In this document: positions 1 through 8,961 of the stretch, piece after piece
Layout of the letters: every line of letters starts with the position of its first letter
Numbering within the stretch: the stretch's first letter is position 1
Source of the DNA: CAZPZZ01 sp964591245
GTDB lineage: Bacteria > Acidobacteriota > Vicinamibacteria > Vicinamibacterales > UBA8438
Assembly: GCA_964591245.1 (NCBI GenBank)
Contig: CAZPZZ010000001.1
Coordinates: 1 to 64,000 of the forward strand
DNA length: 64,000 nt
Direction of reading: 5' to 3'
The notes under the pieces: generated by a model
Database searches by the model: none
Told to the model about the DNA's origin: nothing
What the model saw: the letters and a program-made list of their open reading frames with translations, nothing else
Position numbers and translations under genes: made by a program

Positions 1-363
1 GGCGCCTTCGATAGCATCGCGGAAGTCCGCCAGGCTCTCAATGGACGAGGACCACACGTCGGGGCCTGTCTGGACATCGGCAACGCCCTGCGAAGAGCGG
101 AGAACCCCGCAACGGCCGTGCGCACCCTGGGCTCCCGGTTGATCGGGATCCACCTGAAGGACGTATCAGCCCGTACCGCCGACAGTGACGTGATCGTTCT
201 CGGCGCGGGCTTTCTCGATGTGCACACATTCTTCGATGCGGTGCGAGAGGTGGGCTTCCCGGACGACGGAGCCTTGTCCCTTGAGTATCTGGCCCGTCCG
301 AATGACCCATTGCCTGGACTCAGGGAAGGGCTGCGGATCGCCCAGGAGGCCATTCGCAGCTAG
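1..363 (+). CDS. Sugar phosphate isomerase/epimerase, C-terminal part (partial)
   Basis: The gene enters from the left edge in frame 1 and ends with TAG at 361-363, so only the last 120 residues are present. The fragment reads through GACLDIGNALR and then LIGIHLKDVS. A D-x-G-N strand end followed about 25 residues later by an H-L-K-D metal-site motif is typical of the AP-endonuclease-family-2 TIM barrel (IolE, hydroxypyruvate isomerase and sugar epimerase relatives). The late SLEYL segment fits the usual C-terminal glutamate of the metal site. The family binds a divalent metal and isomerises or epimerises small sugars or sugar acids, usually in the cytoplasm. The substrate cannot be told from this fragment. 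No signal peptide can be judged because the N-terminus is missing. Confidence 0.75.
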   Translation, partial: GAFDSIAEVRQALNGRGPHVGACLDIGNALRRAENPATAVRTLGSRLIGIHLKDVSARTADSDVIVLGAGFLDVHTFFDAVREVGFPDDGALSLEYLARPNDPLPGLREGLRIAQEAIRS

Positions 364-435
364 ACGGAAGACGGCGATCCGGAGGCAATAATGTTGTTCC
401 CTGGACCACAGCGTATGTTCAGACCTTCGTAGACG

Positions 436-1800
436 CTACCGGGTCCAGAGACGCGTCTGCGTGTGAAACTGACTCCAGGCAAACCAGAACGCTTGATGTG
501 CCGGCGTTTCCACACCGTCGACGAACGCGCGAAGACCTCCCGCATCCGATTCCAGAGTCACGCCTGCCAATGTAACGTCTTCGCCAGCCTCGATCGCGAG
601 ACGTGCTGACCCCACCGGAAACGCGACGGGAAGCCCCCCGGAGCCCGCCACCCCTAATACGATGTCGTGCACAGCCAACCTCGGGTCCACATCGCCCACC
701 GGAAAAATGGGCCCCGCATCGTCCCGTCCCCGGAGAGGATTTCTGGAGTAACGCCGACCGATGCCCCCATCCTCGGCCACGATCGTCGTTTCAGGATGGG
801 CCGCACGCCAGGCTCCCCAGGGCGACGTCACAACCGTCGTTTGTTCGAGTGTGACGCCGGCATCGAGGAGCGGTCCAGACAGCGCTTCTCCAGTAAACGT
901 GTCGAGAGCGGAGAATGTGGTGACGTCGTACATGAATTTGTTGGAGCGTGAGAGGAGACCAGACGTCCGAATCACGGGTTGAACATCCCCAAGTTGATCC
1001 GTGAAATACGCCTGCGCAGATAAGCACAACGTGCAATATGGAATCGCAAGACGGCGCCCACCCAGCGTATCGTTGATCATCTCGTGCACTTCCATAATGT
1101 GCTTCGGGTAAGCCCTCGCCTCATCGGCAACGACAACCCCAAACACCAACGCATCATCCGGGTACCACCTCCCCCCCGCGGCATCGGTAACCAACGGCTC
1201 ATCGAGCGCGGGTATGCACCCTCTCGAACAGGGCTCACCGCCCGTAGCAATCAGGCGGTCGTCAATGAAAACACCCCCCCACCCGACCCAGCGCCAGTCA
1301 ATGGCCGAGTCTTCGTCGTCGAAAAATGGCGCCCAGGCAGGTTCGATTAAGAGAAAAACGTCACGTTTGAGGAGACGATAACCCGGTGGCGCGGGCAGGT
1401 TCCAGGCCAGGAGGCGGTCGCCCATCGTGACAAAGGGTTCCTCTGGCAACTCGGCGCCACTCAGGACCTCAAACGCGTCGACCAGAACAGGCGACGACTC
1501 TCGCGTGGTCAGCCGGATCAGATCATAGAGGTACCAGAGCAGCCGGCCATCGCCCGACTCCCCGATACGTTCCATGGCCTCAACGGGAAACCGACGTTGC
1601 CGCAACGAGGGCACTACCGTGGCCAGTGCGTCTTGAACACTCGAGGCCAAGGCCCCGGTCCCGGACTCCGGGACCGGAGGAAACGCCTCTCCATCCTTGT
1701 CCAGAAGCGTCTGGGCTTCCCCACTACACACGATACACGCGACCATCACTGCCGCCGCGACCACGCGGCACCACACAACACCAATTCCTCGGCCGTCCAT
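436..1800 (-). CDS. DUF3179 domain-containing exported protein
   Basis: Protein of 454 residues. An ATG at 1800 is preceded by GAGGAG at five bases spacing, which decides this start over an in-frame TTG 18 bases upstream. The N-terminus is a signal peptide (hydrophobic run ending near SGEAQ). The DUF3179 domain occupies the C-terminal two thirds, with the hallmark AIPYCTLCLSAQAY segment (two cysteines spaced C-x2-C) and a preceding VVADEARAYP segment. The function of DUF3179 is unknown; its members are exported and often lie near redox enzymes. The N-terminal 150 residues are helical and unassigned. The gene points away from the PQQ-propeller gene at 1938, with 137 bases between them, and toward the end of the isomerase gene. 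Confidence 0.85.
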   Translation of the reverse strand: MDGRGIGVVWCRVVAAAVMVACIVCSGEAQTLLDKDGEAFPPVPESGTGALASSVQDALATVVPSLRQRRFPVEAMERIGESGDGRLLWYLYDLIRLTTRESSPVLVDAFEVLSGAELPEEPFVTMGDRLLAWNLPAPPGYRLLKRDVFLLIEPAWAPFFDDEDSAIDWRWVGWGGVFIDDRLIATGGEPCSRGCIPALDEPLVTDAAGGRWYPDDALVFGVVVADEARAYPKHIMEVHEMINDTLGGRRLAIPYCTLCLSAQAYFTDQLGDVQPVIRTSGLLSRSNKFMYDVTTFSALDTFTGEALSGPLLDAGVTLEQTTVVTSPWGAWRAAHPETTIVAEDGGIGRRYSRNPLRGRDDAGPIFPVGDVDPRLAVHDIVLGVAGSGGLPVAFPVGSARLAIEAGEDVTLAGVTLESDAGGLRAFVDGVETPAHQAFWFAWSQFHTQTRLWTR

Positions 1801-1937
1801 GATGTCTCCTCGCGTCAAGGCTTCCGCATCCGAACCAGGTCACCCCTCCCTGCCCTACACACCGACCCCGGTCGCCTGGCCATCCGACACACGACAATTC
1901 CGGAGAACGCCGCCGTCCAGGATAGACTGCACAGCCT

Positions 1938-3407
1938 ATGCAACGCGTACATCAGATCGACGCTCCGCCACGCGCTCCCCGACGACCAAAAAGGTCTCGA
2001 TTCACAAATGCCCTGATGGTCGCACTGGTCTTTCGCGCATCGATGCTCCCGCTGGCGGCGGCCGACGACTGGCCCATGTGGGGCGGCTCCCTCTCACGCA
2101 ACATGGTCTCCAATGAAACCAGCCTACCAGAGGCATGGAACGTCACCTCGGGGGTCAACGTCAAGTGGGCCGCCGCGTTGGGTTCAACCAGCTACGGGAA
2201 CCCGGTCGTCTCAGGCGGCAAAGTCTTTGTCGGTACCAACAATGACCATCCTCGCTCACCAGACGCCGAGGGAGACAAGGGCATTGTCATGGCATTCAGG
2301 GAAGCGGACGGCACCTTCCTCTGGCAAATGGTGCACGAGAAACTTCCGACCGGTGAAGCGAATGATTGGCCCTATCAAGGTGTCTGCTCCTCGCCAAGCG
2401 TCGTAGACGAACGCCTCTACTACGTCAGCAATCGCGGCGAGGTCGTAGCGCTCGACACCGAAGGATTTCTCGACGGTGAGAACGACGGCCCGTTCGTGGA
2501 AGAACCCCGGAACGGGGCCTTGGACGGCGACGTTGTCTGGGCCTTCGACATGATCACCGAACTCAGTGTTTTTCCGCACAACATGTCGAGCAGTGCTCCA
2601 GCTGTCTTTGGTGAGCTCGTCATCGTAAACACCTCGAACGGGCGCGACGAGCAAGATGTCCTGCCATCGCCCCAGGCACCGGATCTGATCGCGCTAAACC
2701 GACACACCGGCGCACTGGTCTGGCAGGCCGCCCCCGTGGGCGAGTGGATACTCCACGGGCAATGGTCATCCCCCGCGATTGCCGAAATCGACGGACACGT
2801 GCAGGTCGTGATCGGTCAAGGCGATGGCTGGGTACGAGGCTTCGACGTGACCGATGGTTCAACGCTCTGGGAATTCGACACAAATCCCCTGGATTCCGAA
2901 TGGCCCTCGACGCGAAACAACGTGATTGCCACGCCGGTCATCTGGGGGAACACCGTTTTCATCGCCAATGGTCAGGATCCAGAAAATGGCAACGGCCCTG
3001 GCCGCCTTCAGGCTATCGACGCAACCCAACGTGGCGACATTAGCGATTCGGGCCTAGTCTGGCGTATCGAGAGCATCCGGAGGTCGGTCTCAACCATTGC
3101 GATTCACGACGACCTGCTCTACGTTGCCGATTTCAGCGGTTTTCTGCGCTGCCTTGATGTAGACAGTGGCGAGGAACGGTGGGTTTATGACACGTTTGCC
3201 GCCACCTGGGGATCCCCACTCGTTGCGGACGGCAAAGTCTATCTCGGCGATGAAGATGGAGACCTCGCCATCCTCCGAGCCGGACCGGAGCTCATCCCGC
3301 TCGCCGAACCAAATCACGGCAGTCCGGTCTACGGGACGCCCATCGCTGCGAACGGAGTCTTGTTCGTTGCCAGCCAGGACACACTCTTTGCCCTGGCCGC
3401 GCCATAA
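1938..3407 (+). CDS. PQQ-binding-like beta-propeller protein
   Basis: Protein of 489 residues. A basic stretch (RRPKRSR) and a hydrophobic segment ending near LPLAAA form a signal peptide; the mature protein begins DDWPMWGGS, the usual first strand of the PQQ-like propeller family. Repeated blade motifs follow, of the type A-x-D-x-x-(T/S)-G-x-x-x-W, for example LNRHTGALVWQ and LDVDSGEERWVY. It lacks the adjacent-cysteine motif and the W-D-x-D segment of true PQQ alcohol dehydrogenases, so catalysis should not be assumed. A periplasmic propeller used in binding or as an orphan quinoprotein is the safest reading. The start is uncertain because the AGGAT upstream is about 12 bases away. It converges on a relative at 3453-4874, leaving 45 bases with no clear terminator. 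Confidence 0.8.
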   Translation: MQRVHQIDAPPRAPRRPKRSRFTNALMVALVFRASMLPLAAADDWPMWGGSLSRNMVSNETSLPEAWNVTSGVNVKWAAALGSTSYGNPVVSGGKVFVGTNNDHPRSPDAEGDKGIVMAFREADGTFLWQMVHEKLPTGEANDWPYQGVCSSPSVVDERLYYVSNRGEVVALDTEGFLDGENDGPFVEEPRNGALDGDVVWAFDMITELSVFPHNMSSSAPAVFGELVIVNTSNGRDEQDVLPSPQAPDLIALNRHTGALVWQAAPVGEWILHGQWSSPAIAEIDGHVQVVIGQGDGWVRGFDVTDGSTLWEFDTNPLDSEWPSTRNNVIATPVIWGNTVFIANGQDPENGNGPGRLQAIDATQRGDISDSGLVWRIESIRRSVSTIAIHDDLLYVADFSGFLRCLDVDSGEERWVYDTFAATWGSPLVADGKVYLGDEDGDLAILRAGPELIPLAEPNHGSPVYGTPIAANGVLFVASQDTLFALAAP

Positions 3408-3452
3408 CGGCAACTGCGTGCGCATCCGGCCACAGACACCCGCCCCCCATTC

Positions 3453-4874
3453 CTATCGGCCGTCTCCCGGCCCGATCGCATAGAGGGTGCTGCCAGCTCG
3501 GATATATAGATATCCCCCTGCGACCGAGGGCGTACTCAACGTGTACCCCGGCAAGGCGTTTGTGGCAAGCACCTCGAATTCCCGCCCGGCCCGATACACC
3601 GTCGTCACCCCGTCTTCACTTGAGGCGTAGATTTTACCGTCGGCCAGGATCGGCGAAGCGCTGTAGGTACCGGGTTCAAGGCGCTGGTCACTGTACACCG
3701 GCTCACCGGTCGCCATGTCCACGGCGTGCGCGACCCCGTTGTCCTGAACAACATAGAGTAGCTCACCGTCTGACACAGGCGTCGGTACATCTGGCCCATC
3801 GTCAAACGACCACAGTCGGTGCGACGTCGTCACATCCCCTCGCCCTCCAGCCTGCAAGGCGAGCATCGGACGCACTCGTGTGGGTGCCACAATGATGTCC
3901 CCCACCACAAGCGGCGAGGCAATGAGGCGGTACGCCCCATTATTCCTGGGGTTCAGGCCGTCGGCGCGCCACAGTTCCGTGCCCGTCTCCAGATCATGAC
4001 CGGTGACGACATCGCCACCGGTGATGACAATCTCAGTCAATCCGTCGTACTGCAGCAGCGCAGGGGTCGTATACGAATCTGGCGATTCACGCTGGGCGTC
4101 GGTCGGACGCTCGACCATCCATACCGTCTCCCCGGTCATCTTGTCGATGCGTAGCACATACGACGGGTCATCGGTCCGCATGCCGTGGAGAACTTGCACA
4201 TACAACGCATCGTCGTGGAGCAGAGGCGAGGACGCAAACCCCCAGTTGAGCCCGAAACTCCAATAGTCATCTGAGATGTTCCGCGCCCACACCTCATTGC
4301 CGTCGAAATCAAATGCTCGCAACCAGCCAGTTCCGGTCATGACCCACACGTGCTCACCGTCCGTAACGGGCGACGGCGAAGACATATTCTGCTTCCGGAG
4401 CTGTCTGTCGTTGTCGCTGAGGAAGCGTTTCCAGATCACGGAACCCGTATGGCGATCAACCCGCCACAATTCAACGGACAAATTCTCCGTACTCGTGGAG
4501 GAAGCGCCAGCCCCACCGGTCCGCGGAGCGCCCCCACCTCCCTGGCGGCTGCGACGGCCGAATCTCCGGCCTCGTGCGCTCCGATCCAAATACGAGACAC
4601 TGAGAAAAATCGTGTCCTCCCACACGATCGGGGTCGCGCCTGTCCACGACCCCTCGGAGACCTCAAGCGTCCAGGCGACGTTCTCGGTATCGCTCCATGT
4701 GGTCGGCAGCCCGGTCTCATCTGACGTCCCATCCAGATTGGGCCCGCGCCACTGCGGCCAGCCATCTTCTTCCGCGAGCGCGACTGGGCTTGTGCTCCAC
4801 GCACCATGAAACATCGCAAGCGTTACCCCCACAACCGCCATTCTCGACATCGCTGTTCTGTACATGATCATCAC
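3453..4874 (-). CDS. PQQ-binding-like beta-propeller protein
   Basis: Protein of about 473 residues with GTG at 4874 and ATGs at 4871 and 4865 as alternative starts. A signal peptide (AVVGVTLAMFHGAW, cleavage near VALA) is followed by EDGWPQWRGPNLDGTS, the classic opening of the planctomycete and acidobacterial PQQ-like propeller family. Several blades end with a motif of the type D-x-x-T-G-x-x-x-W (RHTGSVIWK, KMTGETVWM, LETGTELWR). An insert of low complexity near residues 85-110, rich in Arg and Gly with a GGGG run, sits between blades one and two. No haem motif and no CC pair are present. It is likely a periplasmic structural or binding propeller, not a proven dehydrogenase. It forms a convergent pair with the 1938 gene, with which it shares fold and length. 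Confidence 0.8.
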   Translation of the reverse strand: MMIMYRTAMSRMAVVGVTLAMFHGAWSTSPVALAEEDGWPQWRGPNLDGTSDETGLPTTWSDTENVAWTLEVSEGSWTGATPIVWEDTIFLSVSYLDRSARGRRFGRRSRQGGGGAPRTGGAGASSTSTENLSVELWRVDRHTGSVIWKRFLSDNDRQLRKQNMSSPSPVTDGEHVWVMTGTGWLRAFDFDGNEVWARNISDDYWSFGLNWGFASSPLLHDDALYVQVLHGMRTDDPSYVLRIDKMTGETVWMVERPTDAQRESPDSYTTPALLQYDGLTEIVITGGDVVTGHDLETGTELWRADGLNPRNNGAYRLIASPLVVGDIIVAPTRVRPMLALQAGGRGDVTTSHRLWSFDDGPDVPTPVSDGELLYVVQDNGVAHAVDMATGEPVYSDQRLEPGTYSASPILADGKIYASSEDGVTTVYRAGREFEVLATNALPGYTLSTPSVAGGYLYIRAGSTLYAIGPGDGR

Positions 4875-4997
4875 CGATGGTCCGCCGCACGATCTCCGAC
4901 GCGCATCAACGTGCGTGTCGGGGTAACTCCATCAACTGAACTCGTCCCGGCGGCCGCACGGGAACGGGACGTAACCACCTCTCCTCATGGCGACAGA

Positions 4998-6266
4998 CTA
5001 GCGCAGGTCTCGAAAGAACGCCCGCACATCATCAACGTAAAGTTCCGGTTCTTCACTGGCGGCAAAGTGCCCACCCCGCGGCATCATGGTGAATCGGGTC
5101 AGGTTATAGCGGGCCTCTAGCCACCGGCGCGGAGTGAAGCGAAACTCACCAGGAAATGCCGCACAGGCGGTGGGCACCTCAACTCGACGACGACTTGGCG
5201 GCGTCGTGCTGTGGCGACCCTCATAGTAGTACCGGGCCGCCGAGGTGGCAGTCTCGGTCACCCAATAGAGAGTCAAGGTGGTAAGCAGTTCATCTTTGGT
5301 GAACTTTGTCTCCGGATTCCCGGCACAATCACACCAGCTCTGATACTTCTCGACAATCCACGCGGCCAGCCCAAGCGGAGAGTCATTGAGACTGTAGCCC
5401 AGCGTCTGCGGCTTGGTCCCATGCATGTGACTGTAGCCCCGCTCCTCGTCAGTCCAAAAAGCAGCCCGCTCCTCCATCAAGGCGATTTCGGCAGGGGGCA
5501 CCCCCTCAGTGGGGTTATCGGGATCCGGCGGATCCGCACTGCACAGGTTCAGATGCAGGCCCGCCACATGCGACGCGTCGTCCACGGCCAGCTGTCGACT
5601 GATACCCGCACCCAGATCACCGCCCTGTGCACCGTATCGGTCATACCCTAGCCGCGCCATCAGTTTGGCAAAGATTCCCGCCGTCCGTTCCCGTCCATAG
5701 CCTAGACGCCGCGGCCGTTCCGAGAATCCGTACCCAGGAATCGAGGGGATCACGAGATGGAAGGCATCTTCCGCCCGTCCGCCATGGGCGACCGGATCGG
5801 TCAACGGACCAATAACCTTGCTGAACTCCGCGAACGAACCCGGCCAACCATGGGTCAGGATGAGCGGAAACGCATCCGCCTCTGGAGACCGCTGATGGAT
5901 GAAATGAATGTCTAGACCATCAATCTCCGTCGTGAAGTGGTCAAACGCATTGAGCCGCCGTTCCTGTGCACGCCAGTCGAACTCATCTCGCCAGTACTCG
6001 ATGAGGGGAGTGAGATAGGCCTGGTTCATACCAAGATCCCACCCGACATCCTCGGGTTCATCAGGCATCCTCGCCCTGGCGAGCCGCTCCCGCAGATCCG
6101 TCAAGATGTCTTGGGATATATCGATCTCGAACGGTCGAATGGAAATCTGCGAGGCGGGCTGACGTTCGATCTCAGCCAACCCACGTGGTCCGTCGCCACA
6201 AAGGAGCAACCCACCAACGATCCCCACGGCCGCACAATTCCGGAACCGACTAGTCATAGTAATCAC
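4998..6266 (-). CDS. Exported epoxide hydrolase family protein (EHN plus alpha/beta hydrolase)
   Basis: Protein of about 422 residues. The start is GTG at 6266 or ATG at 6257, with no clear ribosome site. A hydrophobic leader (VGIVGGLLLCG) implies export. The N-terminal epoxide hydrolase domain runs from about residue 42 (RPFEIDISQ, DLRERLARARMPDE) to 125. The hydrolase fold follows with HGWPGS at 139-144 (oxyanion loop), the nucleophile Asp217 in GGDLGAG and the base His400 in PRGGHFAA. Most relatives have Trp after the nucleophile (SDWGA), but here it is Leu. The family hydrolyses epoxides to diols, and the substrate here is unknown. A second member, with the Trp, lies at 58494-59771. Confidence 0.88.
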   Translation of the reverse strand: MITMTSRFRNCAAVGIVGGLLLCGDGPRGLAEIERQPASQISIRPFEIDISQDILTDLRERLARARMPDEPEDVGWDLGMNQAYLTPLIEYWRDEFDWRAQERRLNAFDHFTTEIDGLDIHFIHQRSPEADAFPLILTHGWPGSFAEFSKVIGPLTDPVAHGGRAEDAFHLVIPSIPGYGFSERPRRLGYGRERTAGIFAKLMARLGYDRYGAQGGDLGAGISRQLAVDDASHVAGLHLNLCSADPPDPDNPTEGVPPAEIALMEERAAFWTDEERGYSHMHGTKPQTLGYSLNDSPLGLAAWIVEKYQSWCDCAGNPETKFTKDELLTTLTLYWVTETATSAARYYYEGRHSTTPPSRRRVEVPTACAAFPGEFRFTPRRWLEARYNLTRFTMMPRGGHFAASEEPELYVDDVRAFFRDLR

Positions 6267-6277
6267 AGGCTCGTGGC

Positions 6278-7435
6278 CTATTCCGCCACCGCAAAGTCAG
6301 CTGCCCACTCATGCAAGCCCCAGTGCACCACCAATCGCCCTTCGTTTGCACTGTTCGCCACAACCGTCGCACCCAAGGGCCGGAAAGCCCCCCCCATTCG
6401 AGAATAATCTACGGGAATCTCTGCAGCGTCGTACTCTGCGTCGTACTGCGTGCCCCACGAATCAGCTTCATCGCTGAACACAAAGCGCCACTCATCTCCC
6501 ACACGCTTCAGCCACAGCGCATAGGCCCCGGCAAACCCCGGCGCCAAATTTCCAGTCGGCACCACCGTCTCGCCGAAACGGAGCGAGACGTCCGTCTTGA
6601 AACGTAATGGCGCGGCGCGCACCAACGCGATCACCTCTCCGTCCATCACCGTCGAGAGTCGAAGATAGTCTTCATCTTCAACGTCGACCCCCTTCCAGAA
6701 GGCAATCGCTATGCGATCGTCACCCGCCCGGAGGAGTGCGCTTTCGTTCCGTTCCCCGAGCAGAAATCCACGGGCAACCTGATGGGCACGCTCGACCTCT
6801 GCCGGGTCGGTATCACCCAAACGCGCACTGCCCCGCCCAGACACACGCGGACGACGCGGCGGTGGTGGTAGTTCATCAAAGCGGAACTCACTGCTCCAAC
6901 GATGCCGCCCCCACCGGAGGGCCAGCCGACCTGTTTCGGCCGCCGTCGCCCGAAGACCAACAGACAAGGCAGCCACCGACCGGTCGGCCATCTCGTGACG
7001 CAAAGGAATGCGGCGCACGTCGCCTCCCTGGTTCCCTCCGCTCGCCTCTAGCTCCCATCCCGTGGCTGCACGGACAAGCGCCAACTCGTAGCTGGGCTCA
7101 CCGGAAGACTCATCGTCCTCCCCATCATCAGCGACGTCGGCTTCCGGGGTCTCCTCTGAGACCGGAGGTGGTTCGAGATCCGGCACGATCTCCCCCAGGC
7201 GCAACGCACGATGCCCCTCCAAGACCCCCACAGACACCCGTGCGCCGGTCACACCCGCCAGTACCCGCCGAGCGTCCGTTCCCCCGTCCGCAGTCAGGCC
7301 AGTCTGATACGAGATACGTATGAGCTGATTTTCGAGTGTTAACTCCGCGCCAAGCGACGCAGAGGTACCAGCCGACTGTCCAACCGCAGACACCGCACCG
7401 GCAAAGAGTACGCAAATAACAAATAGTTTTTTCAT
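6278..7435 (-). CDS. Exported protein with tandem DUF2911-like halves
   Basis: Protein of 385 residues with a Sec signal peptide (KKLFVICVLFAGAVSAVGQ). The C-terminal half, from about residue 275, matches my recollection of the DUF2911 pattern: GAYALWLKRVGDEWRFVFS, then WGTQYDAEYDAAEIPV, and an ending GRLVVHWGLHEWAADF. The N-terminal half has a weaker copy: YELALVRAATGWELE, DVRRIPL, and GRLALRWGRHRWSSEF near residue 170. The two closing motifs are clearly related to each other, which suggests an internal duplication. A linker rich in Asp and Glu (about residues 90-110) and a proline run (about 185-190) separate segments. DUF2911 has no known function. The stop lies 11 bases from the epoxide hydrolase start, so the two may be co-transcribed. 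A terminator-like hairpin lies just upstream. Confidence 0.6.
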   Translation of the reverse strand: MKKLFVICVLFAGAVSAVGQSAGTSASLGAELTLENQLIRISYQTGLTADGGTDARRVLAGVTGARVSVGVLEGHRALRLGEIVPDLEPPPVSEETPEADVADDGEDDESSGEPSYELALVRAATGWELEASGGNQGGDVRRIPLRHEMADRSVAALSVGLRATAAETGRLALRWGRHRWSSEFRFDELPPPPRRPRVSGRGSARLGDTDPAEVERAHQVARGFLLGERNESALLRAGDDRIAIAFWKGVDVEDEDYLRLSTVMDGEVIALVRAAPLRFKTDVSLRFGETVVPTGNLAPGFAGAYALWLKRVGDEWRFVFSDEADSWGTQYDAEYDAAEIPVDYSRMGGAFRPLGATVVANSANEGRLVVHWGLHEWAADFAVAE

Positions 7436-7448
7436 GGCTAAACAAAAC

Positions 7449-7476
7449 AGGGGCGGGGTCAGTCGAGCCCGCCCCT
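7449..7476 (-). terminator. Rho-independent-like terminator
   Basis: The arms AGGGGCGGG (7449-7457) and CCCGCCCCT (7468-7476) form a perfect 9-bp stem with a 10-base loop. On the minus strand the stem is followed by GTTTTGTT, a partial U tract. It sits between the monooxygenase-like gene and the DUF2911-like gene and would end transcripts of the former. Confidence 0.6.
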
Positions 7477-7509
7477 TAATAGCGCCCGAACTTACGCAGG
7501 TCGCGTCAG

Positions 7510-8829
7510 TCAGTCGTTGTCGTCCGTCGTCTCCATCGCTGCGGCATCATCAATCTCGGCATAGCCAATGAAACCTAGCGACATCTCATCCTCTGTTCGT
7601 GCACCGTAACCGACGAACCGGTTCGGGTTGAAGCCCTTGCGTGCACCACGCTCCTCGGTATTGTCATACCAGAAGTCCACGTCGATCCGGGTTCCCTTCG
7701 GCAAGAGCTTCGGCTCCTTGTACTTATACGTCACCTGCCAGCCCTGGTCGTAATTGGGAACGTCCAACAACAGTTCCTCACTCCCATCGGGGTAAATCGC
7801 CGTATAACGGGCAGCATACGCCCGGAGATGCGCATGTGGCCAGTAGGTGAGCACGAGCGTGTCCTTCTCAAGCACTCGCGATGAACCGATCCGATAGTTG
7901 GCGTGTTGAGGCGGAATCTCGAAGCCCCGGTTGTACAGGGAATCGTTGACAACTTTATGTTTTACGGGATTCCGCTCGACGAAAAAGCCGATTTCTGGCT
8001 GACTGGTAAAGTTCGAACCGGCCACAGCCTCTTTGTTGAAGTGCATGTTGAAGGACACCGCAGAGCCCTTCTCAAGCAGCACGCCGAAACCTTCAGGGAG
8101 CATCGCGGCTTCGCCACCCTCAGCTACGCAGCTCAACAATCGCGAGTTCGGGCTATCCGCACCTTCATCCTCGACTGCAGTCCCACTCAGTTCGGCAGCC
8201 GCCTCTGGTGAGAGCACCGATGAACACATGTGGTGGGTCCAGCCGTTGTCGCCAACTCTGAATTCCCAGCCCTTGACCCAGGTGTCATCGGGGAGCACGT
8301 CTTCGCCCAACTGCTCGTAGAAGGTGATGTTCAAGTCATTGATGTCGTCTTCAATCAGATAGGCCTCTGACAACTTGACGACGAAGTCCGGTGTGCCGAG
8401 TTGCCAACCGTCGTTGGCCTCGTTCGCGAAATGCTTCGGGGCAGGCATGTCGGCATGGTTGCCCGCGGGGGCGCCAGCCTCCACCCACTGCACGATCTTG
8501 TCGATCTCGGTGTCGGTCAGACCACGCTCATTCGAGAACACGCCTTTCGGGGCCGATGCGAACCAGGGAGGCATCTCTCGGGACTCGACCTTACGGGCAA
8601 TTGCACGTGCCCAGGGCCGGGTCTCCTGGTATGAGGTGAACGACATCGGCGCAATCAACCCGCTGATGTTCTCTCCGGACGGCCGGTGACAGCTCTGGCA
8701 GTTCTCCTGCATGATCGGAAGAACATCTTTGTAATACGTCAGTCCAGCTTCGTTCTCGGCAGAGGCCGGGGCGGCCATGACTGCCGCAGCAAGTACGAGA
8801 GCGCCAACGAGCGTGCGATGGAGCGTCAT
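7510..8829 (-). CDS. Exported haem c / copper type II monooxygenase-like protein
   Basis: Protein of 439 residues. The ATG at 8829 has a strong AAGGAG seven bases upstream, so the longer in-frame reading that begins at 8904 is rejected. The signal peptide ends near APASA. The haem motif CQSCH (Cys44, Cys47, His48) lies in a short cytochrome-like domain with a possible Met ligand in REMPPW. The rest resembles the two-copper fold of ascorbate-dependent monooxygenases such as PHM: His-His-Met at 199-201, MH near 261-262, the H-x-H pair 331/333 in WPHAHLRAY, and a C-terminal pattern PDGSEELL, WQVTYKYKEP, DNTEE, ARTEDEM. The predicted role is periplasmic hydroxylation with electrons delivered through the haem domain, which is inference. 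The acidic tail ETTDDND is unusual. Confidence 0.7.
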   Translation of the reverse strand: MTLHRTLVGALVLAAAVMAAPASAENEAGLTYYKDVLPIMQENCQSCHRPSGENISGLIAPMSFTSYQETRPWARAIARKVESREMPPWFASAPKGVFSNERGLTDTEIDKIVQWVEAGAPAGNHADMPAPKHFANEANDGWQLGTPDFVVKLSEAYLIEDDINDLNITFYEQLGEDVLPDDTWVKGWEFRVGDNGWTHHMCSSVLSPEAAAELSGTAVEDEGADSPNSRLLSCVAEGGEAAMLPEGFGVLLEKGSAVSFNMHFNKEAVAGSNFTSQPEIGFFVERNPVKHKVVNDSLYNRGFEIPPQHANYRIGSSRVLEKDTLVLTYWPHAHLRAYAARYTAIYPDGSEELLLDVPNYDQGWQVTYKYKEPKLLPKGTRIDVDFWYDNTEERGARKGFNPNRFVGYGARTEDEMSLGFIGYAEIDDAAAMETTDDND

Positions 8830-8961
8830 CAAGATCTCCTTAAATATGGACCCGTCCAAATATCGATATCCACACAGCGCATGAGTGCAGTAATTAAGTA
8901 CCACACTCGATAAGGCAGCCGCAAGACCCCAGCGCCGAATACGAAGATTCGAGAAGCACCG

